A stretch of DNA of 64,000 bases from Saccharopolyspora aridisoli (GTDB taxonomy: Bacteria > Actinomycetota > Actinomycetes > Mycobacteriales > Pseudonocardiaceae), in assembly GCF_004348445.1 (NCBI RefSeq), contig NZ_SMKV01000023.1:21821-85820 (forward strand), in the 5' to 3' direction. The notes beneath the pieces are model-generated. The model saw only the letters and a list, made by a program, of their open reading frames with translations. It did not search any database and had not been told where the DNA came from. Below are positions 8,238 to 16,067 of the stretch, piece after piece. The translations under genes and the position numbers were made by a program. How positions within the stretch are numbered: the first letter of the stretch is position 1; each line of letters opens with the position of its first letter.

Positions 8238-8250
8238 TGTCTACAAGACA
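8238..8250. promoter_or_regulatory. Palindrome TGTCT-ACA-AGACA between XRE and the zinc-ribbon gene
   Basis: A perfect 5-bp inverted repeat around ACA. It sits 70 bases centre-to-centre from the 8165-8183 element. Probable operator for the XRE regulator. Confidence 0.55.
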
Positions 8251-8292
8251 GACATGCTGGTTCGCGACAACCAAACTATCTGGGGGGTTGCG

Positions 8293-8511
8293 ATGTATTC
8301 GTTCCATTGGGTTCCGGCAAACGCAGCACGCCACGCGAGCACTGACCGCCGACCGGAAGGCGCGCTGGTCTATCCGAGCGGAACCGCGGTCACGACGTTG
8401 TGCGGCAAGGTCGATCAGATCTCGGACAACTCCGAGATCGCATGGCTGTGGTCGACGTGCCCGGAGTGCTACGAAGCGGCGTTGCGGATGGCGAGGGCAG
8501 CAGACGGATGA
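8293..8511 (+). CDS. Small zinc-ribbon-like protein next to the XRE/DUF397 pair
   Basis: A 72-residue protein beginning MYSFHWVPANAARHA. An early His pair, a single Cys (TTLCGKV) and a late CPEC (WLWSTCPECYEAA) suggest a small metal-binding fold. The ATG at 8293 is chosen because GGGGGG lies just upstream; an earlier in-frame start at 8230 has no ribosome site and overlaps the operator. Such small Cys/His proteins are common partners of XRE/DUF397 loci in Pseudonocardiaceae. No function is established. It is transcribed divergently from the regulator, so it is a plausible target. Confidence 0.7.
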   Translation: MYSFHWVPANAARHASTDRRPEGALVYPSGTAVTTLCGKVDQISDNSEIAWLWSTCPECYEAALRMARAADG

Positions 8512-8569
8512 CGACACGTCCCTGAATCAGGAACCGCTCGGCTGACTCCCCACCGAGATAGCGGTTCCA

Positions 8570-8610
8570 GGTCGGCCGGTGCGCCTTCCCCTCCCCGGCA
8601 CCGGCCGACC
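8570..8610. terminator. Bidirectional terminator between convergent genes
   Basis: A 13-bp perfect stem (8570-8582 with 8598-8610) and a 15-base loop, between the rightward zinc-ribbon gene and the leftward DUF4190 gene. Confidence 0.8.
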
Positions 8611-8632
8611 ACCCCTCAAGGCAGAACGCCAG

Positions 8633-8932
8633 CTACGCGCCCAGCGCGCTGGTGGTGGACGCTCCGATCATGACGACCAGGAAGAAGAGCAGGATCATCG
8701 CCCACGCCGCCAGGACCACGTACCCCAGCACCAGTCCGGCGATCGCCATGCCGTACCCGGACTGCGGCGGGTTCTTCCTGATGTCGCGCACGGCGATGTG
8801 ACCGAAGATCACCGCCAGCGGTGCGACCCCGAGAATGCCCAGGACCAGCGCGGCCACCGACATGCCGTTGGTGGGCGCTGGGAACGCCATCGCGGGAGGC
8901 ACCGGTCGCGGGTACGGCTGTTCGGCGGTCAT
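8633..8932 (-). CDS. DUF4190 small membrane protein
   Basis: A 99-residue protein with a short Pro-rich N-terminus and two hydrophobic segments (MSVAALVLGILGVAPLAVIF and IAGLVLGYVVLAAWAMILLF). Between them is the DUF4190 motif GHIAVRDIRKNPPQSGYGMA. The function of this widespread actinobacterial family is unknown; members are predicted integral inner-membrane proteins. The ATG start is preceded by GGGGATCCGAAC. It is monocistronic and ends near the 8570-8610 terminator. Confidence 0.85.
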   Translation of the reverse strand: MTAEQPYPRPVPPAMAFPAPTNGMSVAALVLGILGVAPLAVIFGHIAVRDIRKNPPQSGYGMAIAGLVLGYVVLAAWAMILLFFLVVMIGASTTSALGA

Positions 8933-9044
8933 GTTCGGATCCCCTCAGGCTGGTGTCCGGCTCTAGTACGGAAGGGTCCCGGCGGATCTTCCCGGCAGGC
9001 AGGGGCGAAAGGCCCGGCCGCAGGCAGTGCGCTGCCGACTCCGA

Positions 9045-10064
9045 CTAGGACCGCCCGGCGGGTTCGCGCTGCTGCTCCGGCCTGCGGAGCAGGCGCAAGC
9101 CGCGCAGACCGAGCCAGGTGAGCAGCGCGAGCACCGCCACGACCAGGTATTCGATCAGCGGGATGCGCACGATCTCGTCGAGCTCGGTGAGCGACCTGGT
9201 CCAGTACACCGCGATCGCCGCACCGAGGTGGAGGACGACCAGCACCCAGCGGGTGCTCCTCGCCAGGCCCAGGCCGTGCATCTGGGAGATGACGAAAACC
9301 CCCAGGAAGCCGAAGAGGAACATCGGCCACAGGCCGTCGGGCCCGGTGTTCATCACCGCGACCAGGGTTCCGTGCACGACCACCAGCAGCTCCAGGGTCA
9401 GCGTCCACCAGCGGTTGGTGTGGGACCGGGTGAAGAACAGGCTCCCCTGCAGCAGCAGGAGGAACATGTAGACGAAGCCGATCAGGTGCCCGCTCGTGGT
9501 TTCCATCGGGTGGTACCAGAACGTGTAGACCGCGGCCCAGCTGAACAGGAAACCGTGGTACTTCCGGAAGAACCGCGTGATCTCCGCGGAGATCGGGGCG
9601 GGCCGACCGAAGAACATGCCCCTGCGCCGGTTCTCCATGATCAGCACGACGATCAGCAGCACGATCACCGAGCCCTGCGAGCTGAAGATCGAAACGTCCT
9701 GCGCCAGGCCGTCGTAGAACACCTGCGTCTGCACCTCGTGCAGCACGATGAAGCCGAGGTTGGCCACCAGCGCAACCACGTTCACCGGATGCAGCCCGCC
9801 GGTGTAGGTCCGGACGTGCCGCTGCGCGTGGAAGATCAGCCACCAGCTGACCAGCTGGTGCGCGGTGTAGCCGGCCCACGCCGATGCCCTGGTCCACAAC
9901 GTGGGCTCGGGGAGCTTCCAGTAGTACCAGGAAGCGCCCTGGTCGGGCAGCAGAGCGACATCACCGAGCCACCAGCCGCCCGCCCACACTCCAGCGGTGA
10001 GCACCAGGCACACCGCCACACCCGCGCCGAGCACGGTGCGCGCGTTGGTCAGCATGCCGGCCAT
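9045..10064 (-). CDS. Polytopic membrane protein of unknown function
   Basis: 339 residues with about 8-9 hydrophobic helices, for example TVLGAGVAVCLVLTAGVWAG, VNVVALVANLGFIVLHEV, SVIVLLIVVLIMENRRRG and YLVVAVLALLTWLGL. Conserved-looking polar or aromatic spots inside membrane regions include AHQLVSWWLIFHAQRH, FWYHPMETTSGHL and RSHTNRWW, so several histidines could bind a cofactor or metal. I do not recognise a named family. The ATG at 10064 (GGGGCGATA upstream) is taken over the ATG at 10055. An open frame extending to 10670 is antisense to clpP and rejected. Confidence 0.65.
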   Translation of the reverse strand: MAGMLTNARTVLGAGVAVCLVLTAGVWAGGWWLGDVALLPDQGASWYYWKLPEPTLWTRASAWAGYTAHQLVSWWLIFHAQRHVRTYTGGLHPVNVVALVANLGFIVLHEVQTQVFYDGLAQDVSIFSSQGSVIVLLIVVLIMENRRRGMFFGRPAPISAEITRFFRKYHGFLFSWAAVYTFWYHPMETTSGHLIGFVYMFLLLLQGSLFFTRSHTNRWWTLTLELLVVVHGTLVAVMNTGPDGLWPMFLFGFLGVFVISQMHGLGLARSTRWVLVVLHLGAAIAVYWTRSLTELDEIVRIPLIEYLVVAVLALLTWLGLRGLRLLRRPEQQREPAGRS

Positions 10065-10356
10065 TATCGCCCCGGCCCGAGACGATCCGTCCCGCCCCGA
10101 TCCCCAAGGGGTACCGGATCCACTGAAATCCGGCGCCCGGGACCGGGCTGGGTTGTCCGTTCTTGACCTGGGATGGTCGGCGCGTCGCTTGCCCAGCAAG
10201 CTCATCCGCGTCACCAAGGGACAACTCATCGACTCGCCCGCGGAACTGTTCACGGCCATGACCGGCAGAGCCGGCACGATGGCACGCCGCTGACGGCGGA
10301 TCTGCTCTGAGCAGCAGGGGACTCCGGGAGCGGGGTTCCGGCGGCATGGTCGGGTC
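10065..10356. other. Intergenic region upstream of the clpP pair
   Basis: 292 bases between divergent genes. It holds the probable operator at 10287-10300 and the clpP promoter. A short rightward frame ending at 10293 (LPSKLIRVTKGQLIDSPAEL) looks partly protein-like and may be a remnant, but no start or family is recognised. Confidence 0.4.
10287..10300. promoter_or_regulatory. CCGC-TGACG-GCGG operator upstream of the clpP pair
   Basis: The 14-bp sequence CCGCTGACGGCGGA is repeated exactly at 12046-12059 upstream of the PopR/ClgR-like gene. The core is an inverted repeat with a 5-base spacer, 57 bases before the clpP ATG. Architecture resembles ClgR-type boxes (half-sites split by 5 bases). 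Confidence 0.7.
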
Positions 10357-10980
10357 ATGGCCAACGATGAGAAGCAGCCGATGTTCGACAACCGGCTTCG
10401 CGAACGGTTCTTCAGCCAGCGGGTCCTGGTCCTCGACGGTCCGCTCGAAGACGACAACGGGACGGTGCTGATCACGCAGGTGCTGTCCCTCGCCCACTCC
10501 GATCCGGGCAAGGACATCGCGCTGTGGATCCACTCCCCCGGCGGCTCGGTGCCCTCGATGCTCGCGATCCGCGACGTGATGCGGCTCGTGCCGTGCGACG
10601 TGTCCACGCTCGCCCTCGGACTCGCGTGCAGCGCGGGACAGTTCCTGCTGTCGGCGGGCACTCCCGGCAAGCGCTTCGCGCTGCCGCACGCGCGAATCCT
10701 GATGCACCAGGGTTCGGCGGGGATCAGCGGTTCGGCCGTCGAGGTCGAGGTGCAGGCCGACGACCTGCGCTACACGCGGGACACGGTGCTCGGCATCATC
10801 GCCGAGGACACCGGCCAGCCGGTCGAGCGGGTCTTCGCCGACTCGTTGCACGATCGCTGGTTCAGCAGCGAGCAGGCACGCGAGTACGGGTTCGTCGACC
10901 ACATCGTCGACGGCCTGGGCCAGGTGATGCCGATGCGCACGCCCATGGGGCTCAGCGCGGAGACGGGGGTTCGAGCATGA
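10357..10980 (+). CDS. clpP: ClpP-family serine protease subunit (catalytically complete)
   Basis: A 207-residue ClpP. The serine motif [14 protein letters not shown] carries Ser92 at the canonical position, His117 is in ARILMHQ, and the Asp is in SLHDRWFSS, so the triad is intact. WIHSPGGSV is the usual oxyanion-side loop. ClpP forms two stacked heptamers that degrade substrates fed by Clp ATPases in the cytosol. It overlaps the next clpP paralogue (ATGA), so the two are co-translated and probably form a mixed barrel like the ClpP3/ClpP4 pair of Streptomyces. No clpX or clpC is nearby. A 14-bp operator lies 57 bases upstream. Confidence 0.93.
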   Translation: MANDEKQPMFDNRLRERFFSQRVLVLDGPLEDDNGTVLITQVLSLAHSDPGKDIALWIHSPGGSVPSMLAIRDVMRLVPCDVSTLALGLACSAGQFLLSAGTPGKRFALPHARILMHQGSAGISGSAVEVEVQADDLRYTRDTVLGIIAEDTGQPVERVFADSLHDRWFSSEQAREYGFVDHIVDGLGQVMPMRTPMGLSAETGVRA

Positions 10981-11567
10981 CCAGCTACACGATCCCCAAC
11001 GTCATCACCCGCAGCACCAACGGCGAGCGGATCATGGACGTCTACTCGCACCTGCTTGCCGAGCGCATCGTCTACCTCGGCACGCCGATCGACTCCGGTG
11101 TCGCGAACGCGCTGATCGCTCAGCTGCTGCACCTGGAGGCCGACAGCCCCGATCGGGAGATCAACCTCTACATCAACTCCGAGGGCGGTGACCCGTCCGC
11201 GATGCTCGCGCTCTACGACACCATCCGCTACATCAAGGCCCCGGTCGCCACGACCTGCGTCGGCCAGGCGGTCGCGGCCAGCGCGGTGCTGCTGGCCGCC
11301 GGTGCACCCGGCCATCGCGCCGTTCTGCCGCACACGCGGGTGGTGCTGCACCAGCCGGCCGCGCAGGGCCGGGGCACCATTCCGGACCTGATCCTGCAAG
11401 CGGACGAGGTGGTCCGGGTCCGCACCCAGCTGGAGGAGATCCTCTCCGAGCACACCGGCCAGGACGTGCCGACGCTGCGGCACGACACCGACCGGGACCG
11501 CGTCTTCGACGCGCAGGAGGCCGTCGCCTACAACCTCGCCGACCACGTCCTGGACGAGCGGAGTTAG
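10977..11567 (+). CDS. ClpP paralogue lacking the canonical serine (ClpR-like)
   Basis: A 196-residue ClpP-fold protein. The usual nucleophile motif CxGQAASxxAVLLAAG reads [16 protein letters not shown] here. The length is unchanged, so the catalytic Ser position is Ala100 and a serine appears two residues later (Ser102). The His (LHQP, His125) and Asp (DTDRDRVFD) are retained. It is therefore probably a non-catalytic or altered subunit, comparable in principle to ClpR of plants and cyanobacteria, assembling with the active ClpP encoded immediately upstream (4-base ATGA overlap). If Ser102 substitutes, activity could persist; geometry argues against this. Confidence 0.88.
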   Translation: MTSYTIPNVITRSTNGERIMDVYSHLLAERIVYLGTPIDSGVANALIAQLLHLEADSPDREINLYINSEGGDPSAMLALYDTIRYIKAPVATTCVGQAVAASAVLLAAGAPGHRAVLPHTRVVLHQPAAQGRGTIPDLILQADEVVRVRTQLEEILSEHTGQDVPTLRHDTDRDRVFDAQEAVAYNLADHVLDERS

Positions 11568-11683
11568 GCGTTGTTGAGCGATCACCGTGCGAACCGGGTG
11601 GCGCAAAACCCGTCGGGGAGCGCAGCGACGGCGAGCTGAGTCCCGCACCTGGAACAGCGGCAGCCGCCCTCCCCAGCAGCCTC

Positions 11684-12004
11684 TCAGGCCGCCAGGAGGA
11701 CGGGGCCCGAGGGACGGGCTGCCGGGCGGTTGCGCTGGACGTGGCCGGCGATGTTGATGAGCAGGTCGGGCAGCTCGACGCCGAGGGCGCCCGTGATCGC
11801 GGCGATCATCTCGCTCGACGGCTCCTTGCGGCCCCGTTCGACCTCCGAGAGGTACTGCGGCGACACACCGGCTCGCTCGGCGACGTCGACGAGCCGGTCA
11901 CCGCGGTCCTCCCTGGTCGCACGCAGGGTGCGGCCGAGCTCCTCACGCCACAGCGGCTCGGGCGCGGCCTCGCGCTTGCGCTGGAAGTCAAGAACGTCCG
12001 CCAT
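11684..12004 (-). CDS. popR: PopR/ClgR-type HTH regulator of clp genes with LAA C-terminus
   Basis: A 106-residue XRE-type regulator. LWREELGRTLRATREDRGDRLVDVAERAGVSPQYLSEVERGRKEPSSEMIAAI (about residues 18-70, read in parts) closely matches the ClgR/PopR family that activates clpP operons in actinomycetes. The last residues are VLLAA; C-terminal alanines make Streptomyces PopR a ClpP substrate, so this protein is probably degraded by a Clp protease and builds up when proteolysis is overloaded. It converges on the clpP/ClpR-like operon. The same 14-bp CCGC-N5-GCGG element sits 40 bases upstream of this gene and 57 bases upstream of clpP, suggesting joint control. ClgR itself is an alternative identity. 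Confidence 0.82.
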   Translation of the reverse strand: MADVLDFQRKREAAPEPLWREELGRTLRATREDRGDRLVDVAERAGVSPQYLSEVERGRKEPSSEMIAAITGALGVELPDLLINIAGHVQRNRPAARPSGPVLLAA

Positions 12005-12043
12005 GCGCTCATCTTGACACCGGTCGGGCGCTCGGGATCGCGG

Positions 12044-12060
12044 TTCCGCTGACGGCGGAA
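12044..12060. promoter_or_regulatory. TTCCGC-TGACG-GCGGAA palindrome upstream of the PopR-like gene
   Basis: A 17-bp perfect inverted repeat with a 5-base spacer. Bases 12046-12059 are identical to 10287-10300 upstream of clpP. Probably bound by the adjacent HTH protein. Confidence 0.7.
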
Positions 12061-12168
12061 CAGGGATCTGCCGAGGAGGAGCGCCGGACTCGGACCGAGG
12101 CCGTGCTCATGGACGATTTCCGCTCGTCACCGCCAACGACCTGATCGATCTTCGCGACGGCGGCGGGG

Positions 12169-13029
12169 TCACGAGTTCTGTTCGGCGGGATCGTGGGACT
12201 TCAGGAACTCCTCGAGCGCGGTGAGGTGATCGGTGTTGATCTGGTCGACGTCGGCGTCGACCAGTTCGCGCCAGACCGCTTCCCGGGCGCCGGGCTCGAT
12301 GTCCGGAGTGGCCCAGAACCGCACCTCGTAGCCCCCGGCGTGGGCGCGATCGACGAGCTCGTGCAGCTCCTGCCGTTCGTTCTCCGGCATGGGGCCGACG
12401 CCTTGCCAGGTGAACAGCCGGGTCCAGTTCTCGGAGAGGACCACGAGGTCGGCACTGGTGGCATCGGCCGGGGGCGGAGTGGCGATGCGGCCGTCCCCGG
12501 ACGCCCAGCGGACCGGGTCTTCGAAGGTCTGGTTGGCCAGCTGGCCGGAGACGACGACCTCGACGGCGCGAGTGGTCTCGCGGTCGTTCGCCCACGAGCT
12601 GACCAGTTGCGGGCGGTCGTTGAGCTGGTCGGCGAGCACATCCCACACCGCCTGGCCGCCGTCCTTGACGTCGACGTAGAGGCGCAGCGGCTCGGTGGCA
12701 CCGTCGTAGATCTCGCCGCCGTTGGCACCGGCGATCTCGGCCAGGGGCTCGAGGTAGAGCGACTCCAGGGTGCGGCTGCAGTCGGGCGCGTCGTGGCCGA
12801 TGCACAGCTCGCCGTCCACCAACCAGACATCGGCCTCGACACTCCGGAAACCGTGCGAGAGCGCGTCGAACAGCGGCTGCTGGTGCTCGTAGTCGTTGTG
12901 AGCGTGGGCTCGCTCCAACGGCTGCACCCCGTCGGTGGGGCCGGCCACCGGCTCCGCGTGGGCATTGATGGGCACGATGAGCGCGAGAGCGGTCTGGGCG
13001 GCCAGGAAGGATGTCCGAGATGCACGCAT
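12169..13029 (-). CDS. Secreted PI-PLC/GDPD-like phosphodiesterase
   Basis: 286 residues with a signal peptide (RASRTSFLAAQTALALIVPINAHA, cleavage near residue 25). The mature start ERAHAHNDYEHQQPLFDAL and GFRSVEADVWLVDGELCIGHD contain the catalytic His/Glu/Asp pattern of the PLC-like TIM-barrel (two His, E-A-D metal ligands, second H-D). Family members cleave phosphodiesters of glycerophospholipids or inositol lipids outside the cell. The C-terminal part (VRFWATPD, DQINTDH) is the late-barrel signature. A glycerophosphodiesterase role is as likely as a PI-PLC role. Confidence 0.8.
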   Translation of the reverse strand: MRASRTSFLAAQTALALIVPINAHAEPVAGPTDGVQPLERAHAHNDYEHQQPLFDALSHGFRSVEADVWLVDGELCIGHDAPDCSRTLESLYLEPLAEIAGANGGEIYDGATEPLRLYVDVKDGGQAVWDVLADQLNDRPQLVSSWANDRETTRAVEVVVSGQLANQTFEDPVRWASGDGRIATPPPADATSADLVVLSENWTRLFTWQGVGPMPENERQELHELVDRAHAGGYEVRFWATPDIEPGAREAVWRELVDADVDQINTDHLTALEEFLKSHDPAEQNS

Positions 13030-13382
13030 GTGCGCTATCCGAGCAGCGCCAGCGGGCGCCGAGGTGGCCTACCGGTAGCGGATGGGCAGCGCCCGGTCGA
13101 CTGCGGCGCGAACTCCACCACCGGAGTTCGCGACCGTGCGAGCGAGAGCTGCGCGGACGCGGCCGACCGACGCCGCCCGCCTGCTCGGCACCCCGGCTTC
13201 AGTCGATCGAACGCTTCCGCGGGAGAAGTGGTGCCTGATCGGAACAGGAGGACCGAGAGCGGCACCACGTCGGAAGGACCAGTCCCGGTACTCGTACCCG
13301 CAGCGTCCTGGTCCCCAGCTCTGGCCACCTCCACACCTACGGCACGGACGAGCACGGCACGCTGCGTCAACTGCCGAACCGA
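13030..13382. other. Gap of 353 bases, no supported gene
   Basis: No frame with a start and family resemblance. A short rightward stretch near 13305-13400 (SGHLHTYGTDEHGTLRQLPN) reads like protein and could be a remnant overlapping the YdcF 3' end. The side near 13030 should contain the promoter of the PLC-like gene. Confidence 0.35.
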
Positions 13383-14042
13383 TCATTCCTGCGCGAGACG
13401 GCGGGTGTACCCGGCCTTGCGCAGCCGCCGGTAGGCGTCGTCGACGTCGTCCGGAACCTCCTGCGCGATCGCGAAACCGCGGTCGGCGTAGAGGGTGATG
13501 CGCTGGGTGTCGCCGACGAGCATGTCGATGACGCGGTCGGCGTCGCCGATGGCTCGGACGTAGTCGTCCAGCGGGGTGCGCTGCGAGCTGCAGACGACGT
13601 CGGCCTCGGGCCAGACCTTCTTCGCCGTGGCGAAGGCTCGTCGCTGTTGGTAGGGCTTGGACACCAGCAGCAGGGACTCGACCTCGCGGCCTACCAGGGC
13701 CTGGCGGGTGAACTCGATGTTCTCGGCGGTGTTGGTGGCCTTCGGCTCGACGACGATCGCCGCGTCCGGCACGCCGCGTTCGATCGCGTGCTCGCGGTAG
13801 TGCACGGCCTCACCGCGCGGGAACCGCTCGACGGTCGTCGGGGCGTTGGCGCCGGTGAACACGACCAGCGGGAACCACCCGCCGCCGTAGAGCTCGACGA
13901 TGTGGTCCGCGACGCCGAGGTCGTGGCTGCCCAACCCCACCCCGACGTCGCAGGGCCGCAGCGCGTGCCCCATGTCGTGGTAGTCCCACAACAGCTCCGC
14001 GTCAGCTCGGTGCTCCCCCGGAACGGCAGTGCTGATCCCCAT
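13383..14042 (-). CDS. YdcF/SanA-like DUF218 protein
   Basis: A 219-residue DUF218 protein. The signature pieces are GVGLGSHDLGVADHIVELY (binding loop), VVFTGAN, EPKATNTAENIEFTRQAL (the family's ExxSxNTxEN motif) and SLLLVSKPYQQRRAF. Some members bind S-adenosylmethionine or act in envelope metabolism, but no enzymatic role is settled. This version has no signal peptide or membrane helix and looks cytosolic, as for E. coli YdcF. Its ATG start follows GAGGCGTCG. It lies 50 bases downstream of the PDZ protease gene and may be co-transcribed with it. Confidence 0.85.
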   Translation of the reverse strand: MGISTAVPGEHRADAELLWDYHDMGHALRPCDVGVGLGSHDLGVADHIVELYGGGWFPLVVFTGANAPTTVERFPRGEAVHYREHAIERGVPDAAIVVEPKATNTAENIEFTRQALVGREVESLLLVSKPYQQRRAFATAKKVWPEADVVCSSQRTPLDDYVRAIGDADRVIDMLVGDTQRITLYADRGFAIAQEVPDDVDDAYRRLRKAGYTRRLAQE

Positions 14043-14092
14043 CGACGCCTCACATCACGTGCTCGAGCTGACACCGCGAACCTATCGCCCGG

Positions 14093-15055
14093 TCAGGCCG
14101 CTGCGTCCTGGAGCTCGGTGGGTTCTGCGATGACGTCGACCATCGCACCGTTGCGGGTGACGGTGATCTGCAGCGGTTTGCCGATGGCTTCGGCGAACAT
14201 GAGCCGTTGCAGTCCCTGGGCGTTGCGGACGGGTTCGCCCGCGGCGGTCAGCACGAGGTCGCCGGGGTGGAGGCCCGCGCGGTCGGCCGGGCTGCGGCGC
14301 ACGACGTCGACGACCCGCAGACCGGTGCGCTGGTCGATGCGCCGGGCCAGCTCCTCCGGCAGCGGCGCGGGCGTGGTGACCAGACCGAGGTAGGCGCGGC
14401 GAACCCGCCCGGTGCGCATCAGCGAGTAGATGATCCGGCGGGTGGTCGAGTTGATCGGGATCGCCAGTCCCACACCGATCCCGGCCACGGCCGTGTTGAT
14501 ACCGACCACGACACCTCGCGCGTCGGCGAGGGCGCCGCCGGAGTTCCCGGGGTTGAGCGCGGCGTCGGTCTGGATGACGTCCTCGATCATCCGACCGGCG
14601 TGACCGCCACCCGAGGGCATCGACCTCCCGAGGCCGCTGACCACACCGGCCGTGACCGAGCCGGTCAAGCCGAGCGGATTGCCCACCGCCACCACCAGCT
14701 GGCCCACGACGAGCTCGTCGCTGTCCCCGAGCTCCACCGGTTTCGGCGTCTGCCCGTCGACGCGAACGACGGCCAGGTCCGAAAGGGGATCGGCGCCCAC
14801 CAGGGACATCTCGGCGCTGGTGCCGTCGGCGAAGTAGGCGGTCCCTCCGCGCGAACCGCCGAGGACGTGCGCGTTGGTCAGCATGAAGCCGTCCTCGGTG
14901 AACACCACCGCCGACCCCGTGGCCTCACCCCACGCTCCGCGGGTGCGCAGGCTCGCCACGCTCGCCGTGATCTCGGCGGCCACCGAACTCACAGTGCGCG
15001 AATAAGCGTCCATCGCCCCCGCGTCGGACGATTCGGGAGCCCCGTGCTCAGCCAT
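14093..15055 (-). CDS. Trypsin-like serine protease with C-terminal PDZ domain (HtrA/Deg family)
   Basis: 320 residues. The protease domain carries His63 (TNAHV), Asp93 (DPLSDLAVV) and Ser172 (NPGNSGGAL), a complete triad. It is followed by a PDZ domain (about residues 220-310: LGLVTTPAP, VVRRSPADRAGLHPGDLVLTAAGEPV). There is no signal peptide or N-terminal membrane anchor, unlike most actinobacterial HtrA proteins, so it is either cytosolic or anchored by another partner. Deg proteases remove misfolded proteins. The start is the ATG with GGAGGTCGAG upstream. Confidence 0.88.
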   Translation of the reverse strand: MAEHGAPESSDAGAMDAYSRTVSSVAAEITASVASLRTRGAWGEATGSAVVFTEDGFMLTNAHVLGGSRGGTAYFADGTSAEMSLVGADPLSDLAVVRVDGQTPKPVELGDSDELVVGQLVVAVGNPLGLTGSVTAGVVSGLGRSMPSGGGHAGRMIEDVIQTDAALNPGNSGGALADARGVVVGINTAVAGIGVGLAIPINSTTRRIIYSLMRTGRVRRAYLGLVTTPAPLPEELARRIDQRTGLRVVDVVRRSPADRAGLHPGDLVLTAAGEPVRNAQGLQRLMFAEAIGKPLQITVTRNGAMVDVIAEPTELQDAAA

Positions 15056-15133
15056 CTCGACCTCCCCGCCTCGAGCCGTTGCCGGGATAACACCGCCTCA
15101 CCACCAGGGCATTCCCGAAACGGGCGGGCCGGG

Positions 15134-15300
15134 TCAGACGTAGGCGCGCAGGAAGGCGTCGACTCCGTCGGCGATGAGGGCGTGGAGCTCTCCGGCGTTG
15201 AGATCCGGGTTCTCGTCGATGACGTCGAGGGCCAGGCGCATGGTCAGTGCGATGAAGTGCTGGACCGCGCGGCGCGGGTCGGGGACGTGGAGGTCTCCCC
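15134..15300 (-). pseudogene. TetR-family regulator, C-terminal fragment only
   Basis: About 55 residues ending at 15134 (RGDLHVPDPRRAVQHFIALTM...LIADGVDAFLRAYV) match the end of the TetR C-terminal ligand domain. The helix-turn-helix and most of the core are absent. The fragment breaks off at about 15300, exactly where the C-terminal half of an MFS gene starts on the other strand. This looks like one end of a deletion between divergent tetR and MFS genes. Confidence 0.72.
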
Positions 15301-16056
15301 TGCAGCCTCGGATCCGAGATCGGCTGGCTGGAGATCGGGCCGGTCGCACTGCTCCTCGCCGGAACAGCGGCTGTGGGCCGGTGGTGGATCGCGTCCGGCC
15401 GCACCCCGGAACCGCTGATCGACCTGCGCCGGCTGGGCGGACCGCTGCTGCTGACGCTGCTCATCATCGTGCTGTCCACCGGCTCGTACCAGAGCGTGCT
15501 GCAGCTGCTGCCGCTCGTCGGTGAAGTCCCGCTGAGCCAGGGGCTCGGGTACGGGCTCGGCGGGCAGGGGTCGCTGGCGATGCTGCTGGCAGCGCCGGCC
15601 ATCGGCGTCATGATCGGCGGTCCGCTGGCGGGCATCCTGGCGGGGCGCTTCGGCCCGGTGGTGACGCTCGCGGGAGCGGTGGGCCTCGGAACGATCGGCA
15701 CCCTCGGCATGTTCGCCGGTGTCGCGTCCTTCCCGGCCGCCCTCGTCTTCGCGCTGCTGCTCGGGTTCACCGTCGGGGCGCTCGGCACTTCGGGGTTCAA
15801 CGTGGCGGGCAGCCTCGCGCCCGCGAGCCAGCAGGCGACGGTGTCGAGCCTGGTCATGGTCATGGTCGCGGTCGGCTCCGTGATGCTCAACTTCGTGGGA
15901 TCGGCGGTGCTGCACTCCACGGCGCTGCCCGCGGGTGGCGGAACCGTGAACTCGGGGCTCGGGGTCTTCACCTATCTCACGATCGCCGCCGCCGCGTTCG
16001 GTCTGTCCACAGTGACCGCCGTCGTGCTGACCCGTCGGCAGAAGTCCATCAAGTGA
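15301..16056 (+). pseudogene. MFS transporter, C-terminal half only
   Basis: About 250 residues beginning inside a transporter (LGSEIGWLEIGPVALLLAG, then TPEPLIDLRRLGG, the loop before TM9 in 14-TM drug exporters) and continuing through six or so helices to a normal C-terminus (VLTRRQKSIK). The N-terminal half and start codon are missing. In-frame GTG/ATG codons near 15373 have no ribosome site. Its stop is 11 bases before the next gene, which probably used to share the operon. Confidence 0.75.
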
Positions 16057-16067
16057 AGGAGGAAGAC

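Noticed and set aside
9997..10293. Rightward frame between the membrane protein and clpP
   Set aside because: Starts inside the membrane-protein gene, mixed composition, no ribosome site; kept only as a possible fragment in the gap note.
12193..13434. 413-codon plus-strand frame
   Set aside because: Antisense to the secreted phosphodiesterase with shadow-like composition.
16053..16067. Upstream GTG start for the FAD monooxygenase
   Set aside because: It overlaps the MFS remnant stop and would place the strong GGAGG inside the coding region; GTG 16068 has ideal spacing.
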